A stretch of 64,000 nucleotides of DNA from Fuerstiella sp. (GCA_022843805.1 JALHMY010000018.1:1-64000); one strand, 5' to 3'. Shown: positions 45,901 to 54,413, counted from the first letter of the stretch. The notes: generated from the letters alone by a model not told the origin. Made by a program: numbers and translations.

Positions 45901-46366
45901 CGATGAAAGCAGCGACACACACAACTGCCGCGAATTGAGTCAGATTCCTGCGAAATCGGTGCACGGATTTCATTAAGCTGGCCGCGGCAGGCCTGCTCCC
46001 CGGTTCGTCAGACATTGTCTCTTCAGAGCGAGCAGAAGGAACAGAATTCAACTCTTCAGCTGGAACCGGGTCTGTACCGGCTGGCTGATCCGTTACTACT
46101 CCGCGGATTACCGCAAGGACAGCATTGCGTCGATCTGTCGGCAGCTTCCAGTCGTTGCCTGGTGCCTCCACTTCGCCTGTGCCAGCATCCTGCAGCAGTC
46201 CATTGACCTTTTGCATCTGCAATTTGAACACAGCAAGTTCCGGACGCGCCTCGATGAGGCGAGTCAGTTCATCACGTTCGAAATCCGACGCCTCGCCCAG
46301 AACGAGAGCGACGATGCGAGCTTCGAGTTCCGGTTCGATCGATGAGTTGTGTAATTCTTCGTTCAT
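42989..46366 (-). CDS. YfbK-like von Willebrand factor type A protein with N-terminal anti-sigma-like/TM region
   Basis: MIDAS motif 'LTFLLDNSGSM'; 'FSTFSLHVSDVSFKLA....IRIEEFVNRFDYGDP' (vWF_A N-terminal domain) and DUF3520-like C-terminus; N-terminal ~60 aa plus TM 'FAAVVCVAAFIGIMTF'. Confidence 0.9.
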   Translation of the reverse strand: MNEELHNSSIEPELEARIVALVLGEASDFERDELTRLIEARPELAVFKLQMQKVNGLLQDAGTGEVEAPGNDWKLPTDRRNAVLAVIRGVVTDQPAGTDPVPAEELNSVPSARSEETMSDEPGSRPAAASLMKSVHRFRRNLTQFAAVVCVAAFIGIMTFRSFGPEDRASSNDLYKVARTDTPRDDFARSELLGRTTLSLERSTVSSLTDAKDFEKSAAFTVDPPGNSDVLLSAIQDTLNASSNLRGDSSQINESLGRSNAPILTQPELPSAEPATSMPEADTPSLLAKSDAAWMDRDAETGDGNGNGVTFSMPREWSIDDGVVSLGEKVSDQPFASEGEPAQSDGLKSDVLAGRKALPGETDPLAVTESVSDGREAVELKTGGEKQNEEQRARGMSLAFPMGDVTSSASGPKPMRTEEELRQSDGEEKSDEWYAGHRLMPMDDFGAVVSDDASVKSEPAAAGLPGGSGGSGQSDNRKYQPGGGEPGNNRPVDESRPEMPASPKSNAEGDRDSIASVDYFALEESLIAGKTLRRGREQWNAAGDSLEVLESEKEVKELQDRISTDNLSDGESSGSDKSSGKESPAERESVAGRRLERGSEPVTETSNNPPVQRFSGINGRDAAKSWELLPSVRGDQQSESWRKSDERLAKNPELSLRYRAPAQKDEDSKEAKKVAAPLIVAPAGLNEKTAAEEAFSTFSLHVSDVSFKLAFAALARGEWPEAAKIRIEEFVNRFDYGDPLPSKGEKIACRVEQSIHPFLQQRNLLRISMRTAASGRASNTPLRLTFLLDNSGSMERTDRQQTVRRAFALLAQQLTPIDQVTLISFARQPRLLADKVSGAEAEKLVRLINELPSEGGTNIEAALQLAFEKAREQQASDGQNRIVLLTDGAVNLGNADPESLSRMVTSMRTTGIAFDAAGISADGLNDEVLEALTRKGDGRYYLLDSAEAADDGFVRQIAGALRPSAKNVKVQVEFNPKRVGHYKLLGFEKHTLNKEDFRNDKVDAAEMTAAEAGVAIYQFEPKADGEGDAGSVSVRFQDLSTGEMIENRWPIPYEPDAPRLEQAAPSLRIATSAALLAAKLRGEPLGETVDLKTLSRLISELPEQHRSDTRVRELQQMIEQTRQLK

Positions 46367-46965
46367 GACGTTTCGTCGAATCCGAGCTTTCGCAGTTTGT
46401 CTGCCAGCTCCTTTAAAATATGGTGCAGTCGATAGCCGACGTTCCCAATGGTGAGTCCCGTTTGAGTGCTGATGTCGCGATACCTGAGGTTTGTGAAATA
46501 CTTTAATGTCACAAGTTGCCGATCAGGCTCGTCGAGTTCCCCGAGGATCTGTCTGACGGCGGCGATGGCCTCCGTATGGACGATCGATGCCTCAGGCGAA
46601 TCGTCTGTGGCAGCGGACGATTGCTCGGGACACAGTAAAGATCCGCTATCGTCGCTGAGTACTTCTCGCTTGTTGTCGCGAATGTGTTTGAACGCTCGAT
46701 TCCGACAACTGCGGTATAACCATGCTCGGGGAGAATCAACAGCATCCCAGTGTGCATGAAGCTGCAGGAACACTTCCTGCACAATTTCCTCAGCCACTGC
46801 CCGACGGCCTACGATGGAAAACGTAAAGTGCAAAAGAGGTGTTTCTTCGGATTCGAACAGCGACTCAAGCGTGACTTCATTCACGCCCGTGGCACCCAAA
46901 CCGTTGACTCGGGGAGTCGGTTCCAACATAAGTCTCGTTTGCGGTGTCTGGCAGGTTCGAATCAC
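46363..46965 (-). CDS. RNA polymerase ECF-type sigma factor
   Basis: Sigma-70 region 2 'AEEIVQEVFLQLHAHWDAVDSPRAWLYRSCRNRAFKHIRD' and region 4 'LDEPDRQLVTLKYFTNLRYRDISTQTGLTIGNVGYRLHHILKEL'; 4-bp overlap with the downstream vWA gene. Confidence 0.92.
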   Translation of the reverse strand: MIRTCQTPQTRLMLEPTPRVNGLGATGVNEVTLESLFESEETPLLHFTFSIVGRRAVAEEIVQEVFLQLHAHWDAVDSPRAWLYRSCRNRAFKHIRDNKREVLSDDSGSLLCPEQSSAATDDSPEASIVHTEAIAAVRQILGELDEPDRQLVTLKYFTNLRYRDISTQTGLTIGNVGYRLHHILKELADKLRKLGFDETS

Positions 46966-47218
46966 GACATTTTCGTCCTCTCACCGAGTATGACCCGACA
47001 TCACTCGGTTTCTTAGACGTTTTTCGGAAATATTCCAAATGTCATGGAGCGAATCACAGATCCACGAGGTCTGTCGATAAGGCCGCGTTATCTCATTCAT
47101 TACCCACGTAAGGCTGATTTCAAGACATCCAATTCCTGCTTTGCGAGGTAATGACAAGGTTTTCAAACGCCCGAGGAACTTCGTGTTTTGCGTTGACGGA
47201 ATCTCCACCGATGCCAAA

Positions 47219-47271
47219 TCCCGTCGGCGGAGCGACGGGTGTACAGTACACCCGTCGCTCCGTCGACGGGA
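47219..47271. repeat. Near-perfect 53-bp palindrome
   Basis: tcccgtcggcggagcgacgggtgtac (47219-47244) vs gtacacccgtcgctccgtcgacggga (47246-47271): 26-bp arms with one mismatch, 1-nt centre. Confidence 0.9.
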
Positions 47272-47508
47272 TTGCCTGGTACGTTGTGGCAACTGCAGGC
47301 CATATACATCCACGAAGCCCCGGATTTATTGATGGATAGGTTCTAAAGAGTTCGCCATCGGTCAGAGATTCATCCGAGATTCATTTTTCTGCCCTCAAAT
47401 TTTTCTGCCAATTCTTCCTCCGGGCTGCAACGTCACGGCTGCGTTTGGTGCGGACAAACCTCAAATGCTCATCCACACACGTCATTTGTTATTGAGTCGC
47501 ATTCTTTT

Positions 47509-47592
47509 ACCACAGATGCCACAGATGGGCACAGATAAAAAGCACAAGCAAAAACGCCCCTGTTATCTGTGAAAATCTGTGTCATCTGTGGT
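47509..47592. repeat. Intergenic palindromic repeat of the 'accacagatg..cacagat / atctgtg..catctgtggt' type
   Basis: accacagatgccacagatgggcacagata ... tatctgtgaaaatctgtgtcatctgtggt: imperfect inverted repeat with internal short direct repeats. Confidence 0.8.
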
Positions 47593-47828
47593 TTAATGAA
47601 TTCTGTGTTTTGAGCACAGATCACACAAGTTGTATCGACCAAAAAGGAGGGATATTCGATCACTTATGGACGCCCGCTTTTCGTGGCAAAAGTGTCCGCA
47701 ATAAGGTTAACGGTAAACTTTGGATTTTTTTAACGCGCACTTCATCTGTCGTCGAACCGAGATTCGTGCCGCTCTTTTCAGTTGACCTGGACAGCGACCA
47801 GATCTTTTGCCACCGCGGACGGTCATCC

Positions 47829-49058
47829 TTAATTCGTTGCACCACAGGCTGGTAAGTATGTGGGACCAGGGCCGCCGTCGAAAAGGATTTTGGCAGCCGA
47901 AATCTGCTTGTAGGCGGCCGTCGAAGTGTCCCAGACTTTTACGTTATAAGTGTTGCAGTTGATCCCATAATCATTTGCCAGCACTTTAACGGTGTTTCTG
48001 AGATGTTCGAATGTGGGCCGATAATGTCCGCTGAGCAGCGAGATCATTTTCAGCTTACCTCCAGTCACTTCCCAGTCGCCGCCGCACAGGATGTCTTTTC
48101 CAGCCTTAAAACTGGTGTGATGAAATCGATGCATTCTTGAAGGATGGGTATAAAGCTTGCCCTTTTTTGTCATCACCCAGATTGCAGATTCATCGGCACT
48201 TCCAACAGAAATGCCATGTTTGCGTTTGTAAAAATCCGAATGAGTCGTGTCGAGCGGCCGGTCCTTCCCCCACTTTTCCCAATAGAAGAGAGACCCCTGA
48301 ACTGTGACGTTGTATTTCGCTCTTTTTTCGGGAGTCAGATAACGAACTCCCAGCATCACTCGTCGAAAGATCTCCTGCGATTCATTGCTGCCAGGTGCAA
48401 AGTAATTTGGCTTGCCCGGTTCGGGTGCCATGATCTGCTCGAACAGTTGCTGATTGATTGTTCCCAGGTACTCGGTGAATGACATCTGACCATAGGCATT
48501 CAGCCGATAGTGATTCATAAACTTTCCGATAATCACACCGCTCATGTGATTACCATGAGCCTTTTCCGTTCGAAAAGCCCCGTGACAAAGAGTCGCGACT
48601 CCGTTCTGATTCCCGGATTCGCTGACATTACTGAAAGCGGATTGCAGATCCAGAAACTCTTTGACACAGTCCAGTTCTTCTTCACTGGTCAATGCTTCTG
48701 ACTCAACCTCCGTATCAATCGATGCGTTGACCGATTGATCCTCGTTGTTCATATAGCCGCTCAGCATCGGAATCACCAGAGTGGATGTGCTGGCGCCGAG
48801 ACCATGTACCGGTGCCGATTGTGGCTGCAGAGCAGTATCATTCCAGTAGGGCTGCGGCGGCAGAGGTGACTGAAGATATGAATTCGGTGAGGATGTTCTC
48901 TGTGCCACAGGGTTGTTCATCGCCGAGAGATTCTGGACGGTCATGGGCCGCCTGGTTTCTGTAAAAGCCTCGCAAAGACTTCTTTTCAATTGCATCAGAC
49001 CCAGCTTGAGTTTGGCAGCTCCGATTTTCATCGCAATCTCCTGATTCCGTGTGGACAA
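47829..49058 (-). CDS. Hypothetical protein with C-terminal region resembling plant IQM-type proteins
   Basis: 409 aa; 'KGKLYTHPSRMHRFHHTSFKAGKDILCGGDWEVTGGKLKMISLLSGHYRPTFEHLRNTVKVL' recalls 'HSSFLAGG...G...V..G.L....P.SGHY.PT..N' of plant IQM family. Confidence 0.55.
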   Translation of the reverse strand: MSTRNQEIAMKIGAAKLKLGLMQLKRSLCEAFTETRRPMTVQNLSAMNNPVAQRTSSPNSYLQSPLPPQPYWNDTALQPQSAPVHGLGASTSTLVIPMLSGYMNNEDQSVNASIDTEVESEALTSEEELDCVKEFLDLQSAFSNVSESGNQNGVATLCHGAFRTEKAHGNHMSGVIIGKFMNHYRLNAYGQMSFTEYLGTINQQLFEQIMAPEPGKPNYFAPGSNESQEIFRRVMLGVRYLTPEKRAKYNVTVQGSLFYWEKWGKDRPLDTTHSDFYKRKHGISVGSADESAIWVMTKKGKLYTHPSRMHRFHHTSFKAGKDILCGGDWEVTGGKLKMISLLSGHYRPTFEHLRNTVKVLANDYGINCNTYNVKVWDTSTAAYKQISAAKILFDGGPGPTYLPACGATN

Positions 49059-49333
49059 TAGCTTCGGTGGAAAAACTGAATGACACAGACATCCGATTTC
49101 CGGAGGTCCGTGCCGGCAGAACAGGTGATCCTGCTGCTAATCCAGATGCGCCGGATGTGACAGGTCTTTTTTGCGATGCTCTCAGTGCAGCCGCTGCCAG
49201 TCATTTTTCGGGCAGTCGGCGAATCTCGCAGGAACGGCTTTTGAACACAAAAGCGGCCAGTTTCGCCAGCACATGGTGTGGAGATGCTCTGGGTCGCCCA
49301 TAGTTGGCAGCCCATGCCAATAGTCGGCCAACG

Positions 49334-52300
49334 TCAGCGGCGAGGGATGAGCGGCGGGGCGTCCCAGATGCTGACACATCCGTGCCAGTCCGTTGCCGCC
49401 AGTTTCCGACCATCCGGACTGAATGCGACCCACGAGGTGAATCCATAGTTGCCGGATCCCGGTGGTCCTGTACAAAGCAGTGTGATTGCCTCACTTGCCG
49501 TTGCGCTGTCCCAAAGGCGAACGCGATTGTCATAACAGCCGGCGGCGAGACGAGTTCCGTCGTGGCTGTAGGTCACACTTGTAGGAGACGACAATGCCGG
49601 CCGTTTCAGAAACTGACGGGGCTGATGATTCTGATCAAGATCCCAGGTATAAACAAAACCCGACTGAAGCCCGACCGCCGCCACCTGACGGGAATCAGGC
49701 CGAAAAGCGATCGCTGTAATGACTCCCTCGCAGCCTTTCAATACCGACAGTACCTGCCCGGAATATGGATCTGTGATTAGAACTTCTGATGACTCCAGTT
49801 CATCTGAGGGGGTGACGTTCGAATTCCTCATTGCGACTGCCAGCAAACGTCCATCGGAGTTAAGCGCCAGTGATGATGCCCTGACACCTTTAAAGGTTCG
49901 GTTCGATTCCCTGCTGCCGGAGGAAGCGTTCCATACGGACACTTCAGTTTCGTGCTCCTCTGCCACCGTCTTAATGAAGCAGGTCGCCAGTACAGTTGCG
50001 TCTTCTGATAATGCCACGCATAAAGGAGTCGACTCGTGCGCATGAATTCGGGAGATCGTCTGACCGGTTTCCGGATCAAGAACGTTGACAATTCCGGGCG
50101 TTTCAGGTGCCGGCGATGCCAGTCGCCTGCCGAAGGCGGCGATGCTCTGATCCCGACGAGCAGAGTCATGACGAGAAATCAGTGGCAGCTTCTGCGCGTT
50201 CAGCCTGCGGCCGGTCAGGGTATCGATTCGGAAAGCCTGCCTGCTGAACTGACAGATAAACATGAGTGACTTTGAGTCTTCAGCAAATGAGATCCCTCCG
50301 GCAAATTCCCCCCACGCGGACTCGGTCCCCTGAACATTTAATCCGCGGGGATCCCGATCGACGTCCCAGATACAGATTGAGAGATCCTGTCCGGCCGAGA
50401 CGAGCTTCTTTCCGTCCGGACTGAATTCCAGTTTTCGCACACCGTCAGTATGTCCCCGAAAAACGGAAAACTCCAGCTGGTCCTGAGTGTTCCAGAGTCT
50501 CACAGTTCCGTCTTCTCCTGCCGTGGCCAAAAGCCCGTCGCTGGAAAACTCGAGATCGTTTACCCGACCACGATGGTTGCGCAAACGCTCCAGCAGGACG
50601 CTACCCGATAAATCCCGAATCTCGACGCCTCGCCACGGATCGGAAAGGGCCAGCAAACCCGACGATTTCCCTCGTCCGGTCGAAGCTGCGGCAAGCGGTC
50701 CCGGTCGACAGGAATGATAGATCTCATTCAGAATAGACCCCGACATGCTCCACTCTCGAACGTGCAGTTCCGAATTCACATCCTCGCTGGAGATCAGTAA
50801 AACTGTTTGCGGGCCATCCCCTGGATTATTCTCCTGTCGAAATTCCAGACTGCTGATCCCAGGCCATCCCAGCGGCAGGTGAAAGCATTCCGTATTGTTT
50901 TCAAAATCAAAGAGTCTCAGACCCAGCAATGTGCCAGCAGCGAGAAATCTGCCGTCCGGCGTGAACTCCAGACAACTGATACCCTCCTGCACCTTCGGGC
51001 AGCGCAGGAGTTCGCGTGGCACGAACTCCGTCGAATTTTCCTGCTGCTCCCAGATACTGACGACACCGCCGCTGCTGCCTGTGACAAACCGTTTTCCGTC
51101 AGGGTGCCATGTCGTCGCCCGAACGGTTCCCTCCGGATAATCCAGCGCCACTTCACATTCTCCGGTTGTCAGCTTCCAGATTCGAATCTGCCCGTCCCGG
51201 TTTTCCACAACTGGCCCCCCCACCGAAATCAGATGGGTACCCGCAGGATGCCATGCGATATCATAGATCCAGGACCACAGATCGCTTTCATGCTTCATTC
51301 CCTGCCTGTTGCCGAGGTGCGTCTGGCTGTTCAGATATCGCCACTCCCAGCCTCGCCGATCGATCTGCTGCGGCCCGGGAATACACATCGCAAGCATCTG
51401 ACGAGCCTGTTCGACGCCGTCTGTCTCAAGTCCCTGACGAGCCAGCGCAATGCGATTAAAATACAGCGAAGATTCTGCCTGCTCCAGCAGTTCACCAGCC
51501 CGATGCCTGGCAGTCTCAGAACGAAGCCAGAGCCATGTTACTCCGGGCAGACCCACTGTCAGCATCAGAACCGCGAGGACCAGCACGGCAGCTGTGCCAG
51601 GACGACGAACCAGCCACCTCCAGCCCGTCTCAATCAGACCGGCCGGGCGAGCAACAACCGTTCTTCCCTCGCAAAATCGCCGCAGGTCATCGGCGAGTGC
51701 CTGCGCGGAAGAGTATCGCTGCGCCGGAGCTTTTCGCAGGCATTTCAGGCAAACGGTTTCCAGGTCCCGTGTGACCGACGGTTGCAGTTTCCGGGGTGAC
51801 AAAGGCTCGTCAAATCGTACCTTCTGCAACAACGTCAGTGAATCGGCTGCAATGAATGGCGGTCGACCCGTCAGCAAAGTGTACAGGATCGCGCCCAGAG
51901 CCCAGATGTCGGCCGCTACACCGATATCTGATGACTCGCCTGCTGCCTGCTCCGGGGCCATATATTCCGGAGTGCCAACAAGAATTCCTGTGCGAGTTTG
52001 CAGGTCCGAACCGGCAAGTAATTTTGCGACGCCAAAGTCGCACAGTTTCAATTGTCCGTCGCGCGTGAAAAGAATGTTGGAGGGCTTCAGGTCACGATGT
52101 ACAACTCCCTGGTCGTGCGCATGCTGTACCGCCAGCGCAAGCTGCTCAACCCATCTGGCAGCAGACACAGGAATCTGCGGACGATTTTGAGTTCGATCGG
52201 AAAGACTTCCTCCGTCGATGTACTCAAGGGCCAGATACGGCAGCTCTGTACCGCTCAGATTCTGCCAGCTCCCAATCTCATAGATTTGCACGATTCCCGG

Positions 52301-52813
52301 ATGTCTCAGGCGGGCCGTAGCTTCGGCCTCCGCCCGAAATCGAACAAGATACTCGCTGCCCGCAAACTCTCCCGCAAGAAGTACTTTCAGAGCCACGACC
52401 CGCTGAAGTCGAACATGCCGGGCTTTCAATACCAGCCCCATTCCCCCACGACCAATTTCGGAAAGAATCTCATAATCTCCAATACGCATCCCGGGAGACG
52501 TCAGGCAATCCGGTGATGGTTCATGCCGAAGAATCGAAAATCCCGACTTTGAGCCTCGCACTGCTCGAATCACGTCATCGTCGGTATGTTCGATTGCCGA
52601 CAGCTTTTGTTCGCAAAGCACGCATTGGTCCAGATGCGACGCGATCGCATCCAGCCGCTTATCCGGCAGATTTCCCAAATGGAAGTCGGACAGTTCAGAG
52701 ATGTCCGGACAATTCTGTGGACTAGTGAACAGTGTATCGCTCCGGCAGGACTTCTTCGACCGCTGTTTTATACTATCATATGTTCCTTGTGTGACATCAA
52801 TGGAGTGTGACAT
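49334..52813 (-). CDS. Serine/threonine protein kinase with C-terminal WD40 repeats and N-terminal zinc-finger-like segment
   Basis: Kinase motifs GRGGMGLVLKAR, VALKVL, HRDLKPSNIL, CDFGVAK, GTPEYMAPEQ; multiple '..FSPDG..LA......V.LWD' WD40 repeats; N-terminal 'HLDQCVLC'. The ORF extends to 52891; ATG at 52813 preferred. Confidence 0.92.
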   Translation of the reverse strand: MSHSIDVTQGTYDSIKQRSKKSCRSDTLFTSPQNCPDISELSDFHLGNLPDKRLDAIASHLDQCVLCEQKLSAIEHTDDDVIRAVRGSKSGFSILRHEPSPDCLTSPGMRIGDYEILSEIGRGGMGLVLKARHVRLQRVVALKVLLAGEFAGSEYLVRFRAEAEATARLRHPGIVQIYEIGSWQNLSGTELPYLALEYIDGGSLSDRTQNRPQIPVSAARWVEQLALAVQHAHDQGVVHRDLKPSNILFTRDGQLKLCDFGVAKLLAGSDLQTRTGILVGTPEYMAPEQAAGESSDIGVAADIWALGAILYTLLTGRPPFIAADSLTLLQKVRFDEPLSPRKLQPSVTRDLETVCLKCLRKAPAQRYSSAQALADDLRRFCEGRTVVARPAGLIETGWRWLVRRPGTAAVLVLAVLMLTVGLPGVTWLWLRSETARHRAGELLEQAESSLYFNRIALARQGLETDGVEQARQMLAMCIPGPQQIDRRGWEWRYLNSQTHLGNRQGMKHESDLWSWIYDIAWHPAGTHLISVGGPVVENRDGQIRIWKLTTGECEVALDYPEGTVRATTWHPDGKRFVTGSSGGVVSIWEQQENSTEFVPRELLRCPKVQEGISCLEFTPDGRFLAAGTLLGLRLFDFENNTECFHLPLGWPGISSLEFRQENNPGDGPQTVLLISSEDVNSELHVREWSMSGSILNEIYHSCRPGPLAAASTGRGKSSGLLALSDPWRGVEIRDLSGSVLLERLRNHRGRVNDLEFSSDGLLATAGEDGTVRLWNTQDQLEFSVFRGHTDGVRKLEFSPDGKKLVSAGQDLSICIWDVDRDPRGLNVQGTESAWGEFAGGISFAEDSKSLMFICQFSRQAFRIDTLTGRRLNAQKLPLISRHDSARRDQSIAAFGRRLASPAPETPGIVNVLDPETGQTISRIHAHESTPLCVALSEDATVLATCFIKTVAEEHETEVSVWNASSGSRESNRTFKGVRASSLALNSDGRLLAVAMRNSNVTPSDELESSEVLITDPYSGQVLSVLKGCEGVITAIAFRPDSRQVAAVGLQSGFVYTWDLDQNHQPRQFLKRPALSSPTSVTYSHDGTRLAAGCYDNRVRLWDSATASEAITLLCTGPPGSGNYGFTSWVAFSPDGRKLAATDWHGCVSIWDAPPLIPRR

Positions 52814-52820
52814 CAATGGA
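52789..52820. promoter_or_regulatory. Two perfect head-to-tail 16-bp repeats (gtgtgacatcaatgga) between divergent sigma factor and kinase
   Basis: gtgtgacatcaatgga at 52789-52804 and 52805-52820. Confidence 0.6.
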
Positions 52821-52844
52821 CACCGACACCGGGAGGACCAGCAT

Positions 52845-53486
52845 TTGTCCGAAACGAGTGATGAGACAGATTTTGTTTCCCGGCCGGGCACTCGTCTGAC
52901 ACTGCTGGCAAAGGCTCGGCAACACGATCAGGATGCCTGGAATCGCCTCGTTTTGCTGTATTCTCCGCTGGTACGGTACTGGTGCCGCGCAGCGGGAATT
53001 CGGCCAGATGCGACGGACGATGTGGTTCAGGAAGTGTTTATCGCCGCATCAGGGGGTCTTCAAAGTTTTCGTCGAGACCGTCCGGGAGACACTTTTCGTG
53101 GCTGGCTGCGTGGAATTACTCGCAATGTTTTGCTGGCCTCATTTCGGCGGCATGGCCGCCAGACTGCCGGACAGGGAGGAACCGAAGCCCTGCAAATGCT
53201 CAATCGGGTTCCAGATCCTGAATTCGATCTGGCCTGCGATGACCCGCCGGAACAGACTCAGGGCATCTATCAGCGAGCACTGGATCTGGTGAGAAGTGAA
53301 TTCGAAGAGCGTACCTGGCAAATGTTCTGGCTGACTGCAGTTGACGGTCTGCCCGCAGCCGAAGTCGCACTGCAGTTCGGAGTCACGTCAGCCGCTGTCA
53401 GAAAAGCTCGTTCCCGAGTGCTGCATCGCCTGAAGCAGGAGGTCGGTGACATCGTGGACAGTCCAAACCCTGGACAGGCCGAATGA
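52845..53486 (+). CDS. RNA polymerase ECF-type sigma factor, divergent to Ser/Thr kinase
   Basis: Region 2 'DATDDVVQEVFIAASGGLQSFRRDRPGDTFRGWLRGITRNVL', region 4 'LPAAEVALQFGVTSAAVRKARSRVLHRLKQE'; TTG start at 52845 with GGGAGG upstream. Confidence 0.9.
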   Translation: MSETSDETDFVSRPGTRLTLLAKARQHDQDAWNRLVLLYSPLVRYWCRAAGIRPDATDDVVQEVFIAASGGLQSFRRDRPGDTFRGWLRGITRNVLLASFRRHGRQTAGQGGTEALQMLNRVPDPEFDLACDDPPEQTQGIYQRALDLVRSEFEERTWQMFWLTAVDGLPAAEVALQFGVTSAAVRKARSRVLHRLKQEVGDIVDSPNPGQAE

Positions 53487-53679
53487 GAAGGATGCATTGA
53501 GAGCCTGAGTTCGCAGAATTTTTTCCCGGCGGTTAAGTTGCACTTCCTGCTGTAATCCGCGTCACCAGGCAATACCCTGCTAAAATGGAAGGACAGCAGG
53601 ACGCGGATCTTCCCCCAGCTCGTATAAAATTCCATGACAATAAGTCTGGAAGACGTGTAAAACCCAGGAGAGTATCCAT

Positions 53680-54063
53680 ATGGAACCAGATCAGGTTCAT
53701 GACCCGCGCGTCGCACTCGCCGCAGAGCGAACTCTTCTGGCCTGGATTCGCACCAGTCTGGCGATGATGGGCTTCGGTTTTGTTGTTGCCAGATTCGGTC
53801 TGTTTCTCCGTGAACTGGCTCAGGTGGAAGGAGCTCCCATCAGGCCAGGTTCGGGAATCTCACTCTGGATAGGCTGCTCACTCGTTGTTCTGGGAGTTGT
53901 CGTCAACATTGTGGCAGCCGCGTTGCATGTTCGAAACATCCGCGAATTTATTCAGGGGAAACCCTATCGAGTGTCGGTCTCGTCGCTGGGGGTCGTCGTG
54001 ACACTGACATTGGCCGTGATCGGTCTCGTTCTGACGGTCTATCTGAGTTTCTGGAGCCGGTAA
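53680..54063 (+). CDS. YidH / DUF202 family inner-membrane protein
   Basis: 'DPRVALAAERTLLAWIRTSLAMMGFGFVVARFGLFLREL' is the DUF202 signature; three TM segments. Confidence 0.9.
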   Translation: MEPDQVHDPRVALAAERTLLAWIRTSLAMMGFGFVVARFGLFLRELAQVEGAPIRPGSGISLWIGCSLVVLGVVVNIVAAALHVRNIREFIQGKPYRVSVSSLGVVVTLTLAVIGLVLTVYLSFWSR

Positions 54064-54190
54064 TGATTACCGCTTTCTGAACCCTCAAAAACCGGCGAAG
54101 GAAATGCGCCATCCTCAACGAACCATTCTTCGGGCCGCGACCGCTGGCGATGATCGGATGGATTGATTACTCAGGGAACCGGGAGCGAGG

Positions 54191-54413
54191 CTCACCAATC
54201 AGCCCGCTCCATCGCTCCTGCACGGCTGACACCATGAACGGTGACTCGGAATTGAACAGGAGGAAACCGAGGAAGCGGAGATTAACAATCACTCAGCGCA
54301 TTCCCGGTGATTCCTCCGTTTCCTCTGTGACCTCCTGTTCGAATCCAATAGAAGGATCAGCGCTGACGAGTTCACTGCTCCGATGACGCATTCCCAAAGA
54401 CGCCCAACTGCGT
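54191..54413. repeat. ~220-bp dispersed repeat, copy 2 (hairpin 54249-54345)
   Basis: Aligns with 1908-2130 in the same orientation; arms 'gaattgaacaggaggaaaccgaggaagcgga' / 'tcctccgtttcctctgtgacctcctgttcgaatc'. Confidence 0.85.

Noticed and set aside
46981-47332. Overlapping ORFs on both strands, each encoding 'RRSDGCTVHPSLRRRD'
   Set aside because: Created by the 53-bp palindrome reading the same on both strands, not genuine genes.
50807-52516. 330-aa, 246-aa and 154-aa plus-strand ORFs opposite the kinase gene
   Set aside because: Antisense to conserved kinase and WD40 motifs; no recognisable protein features.
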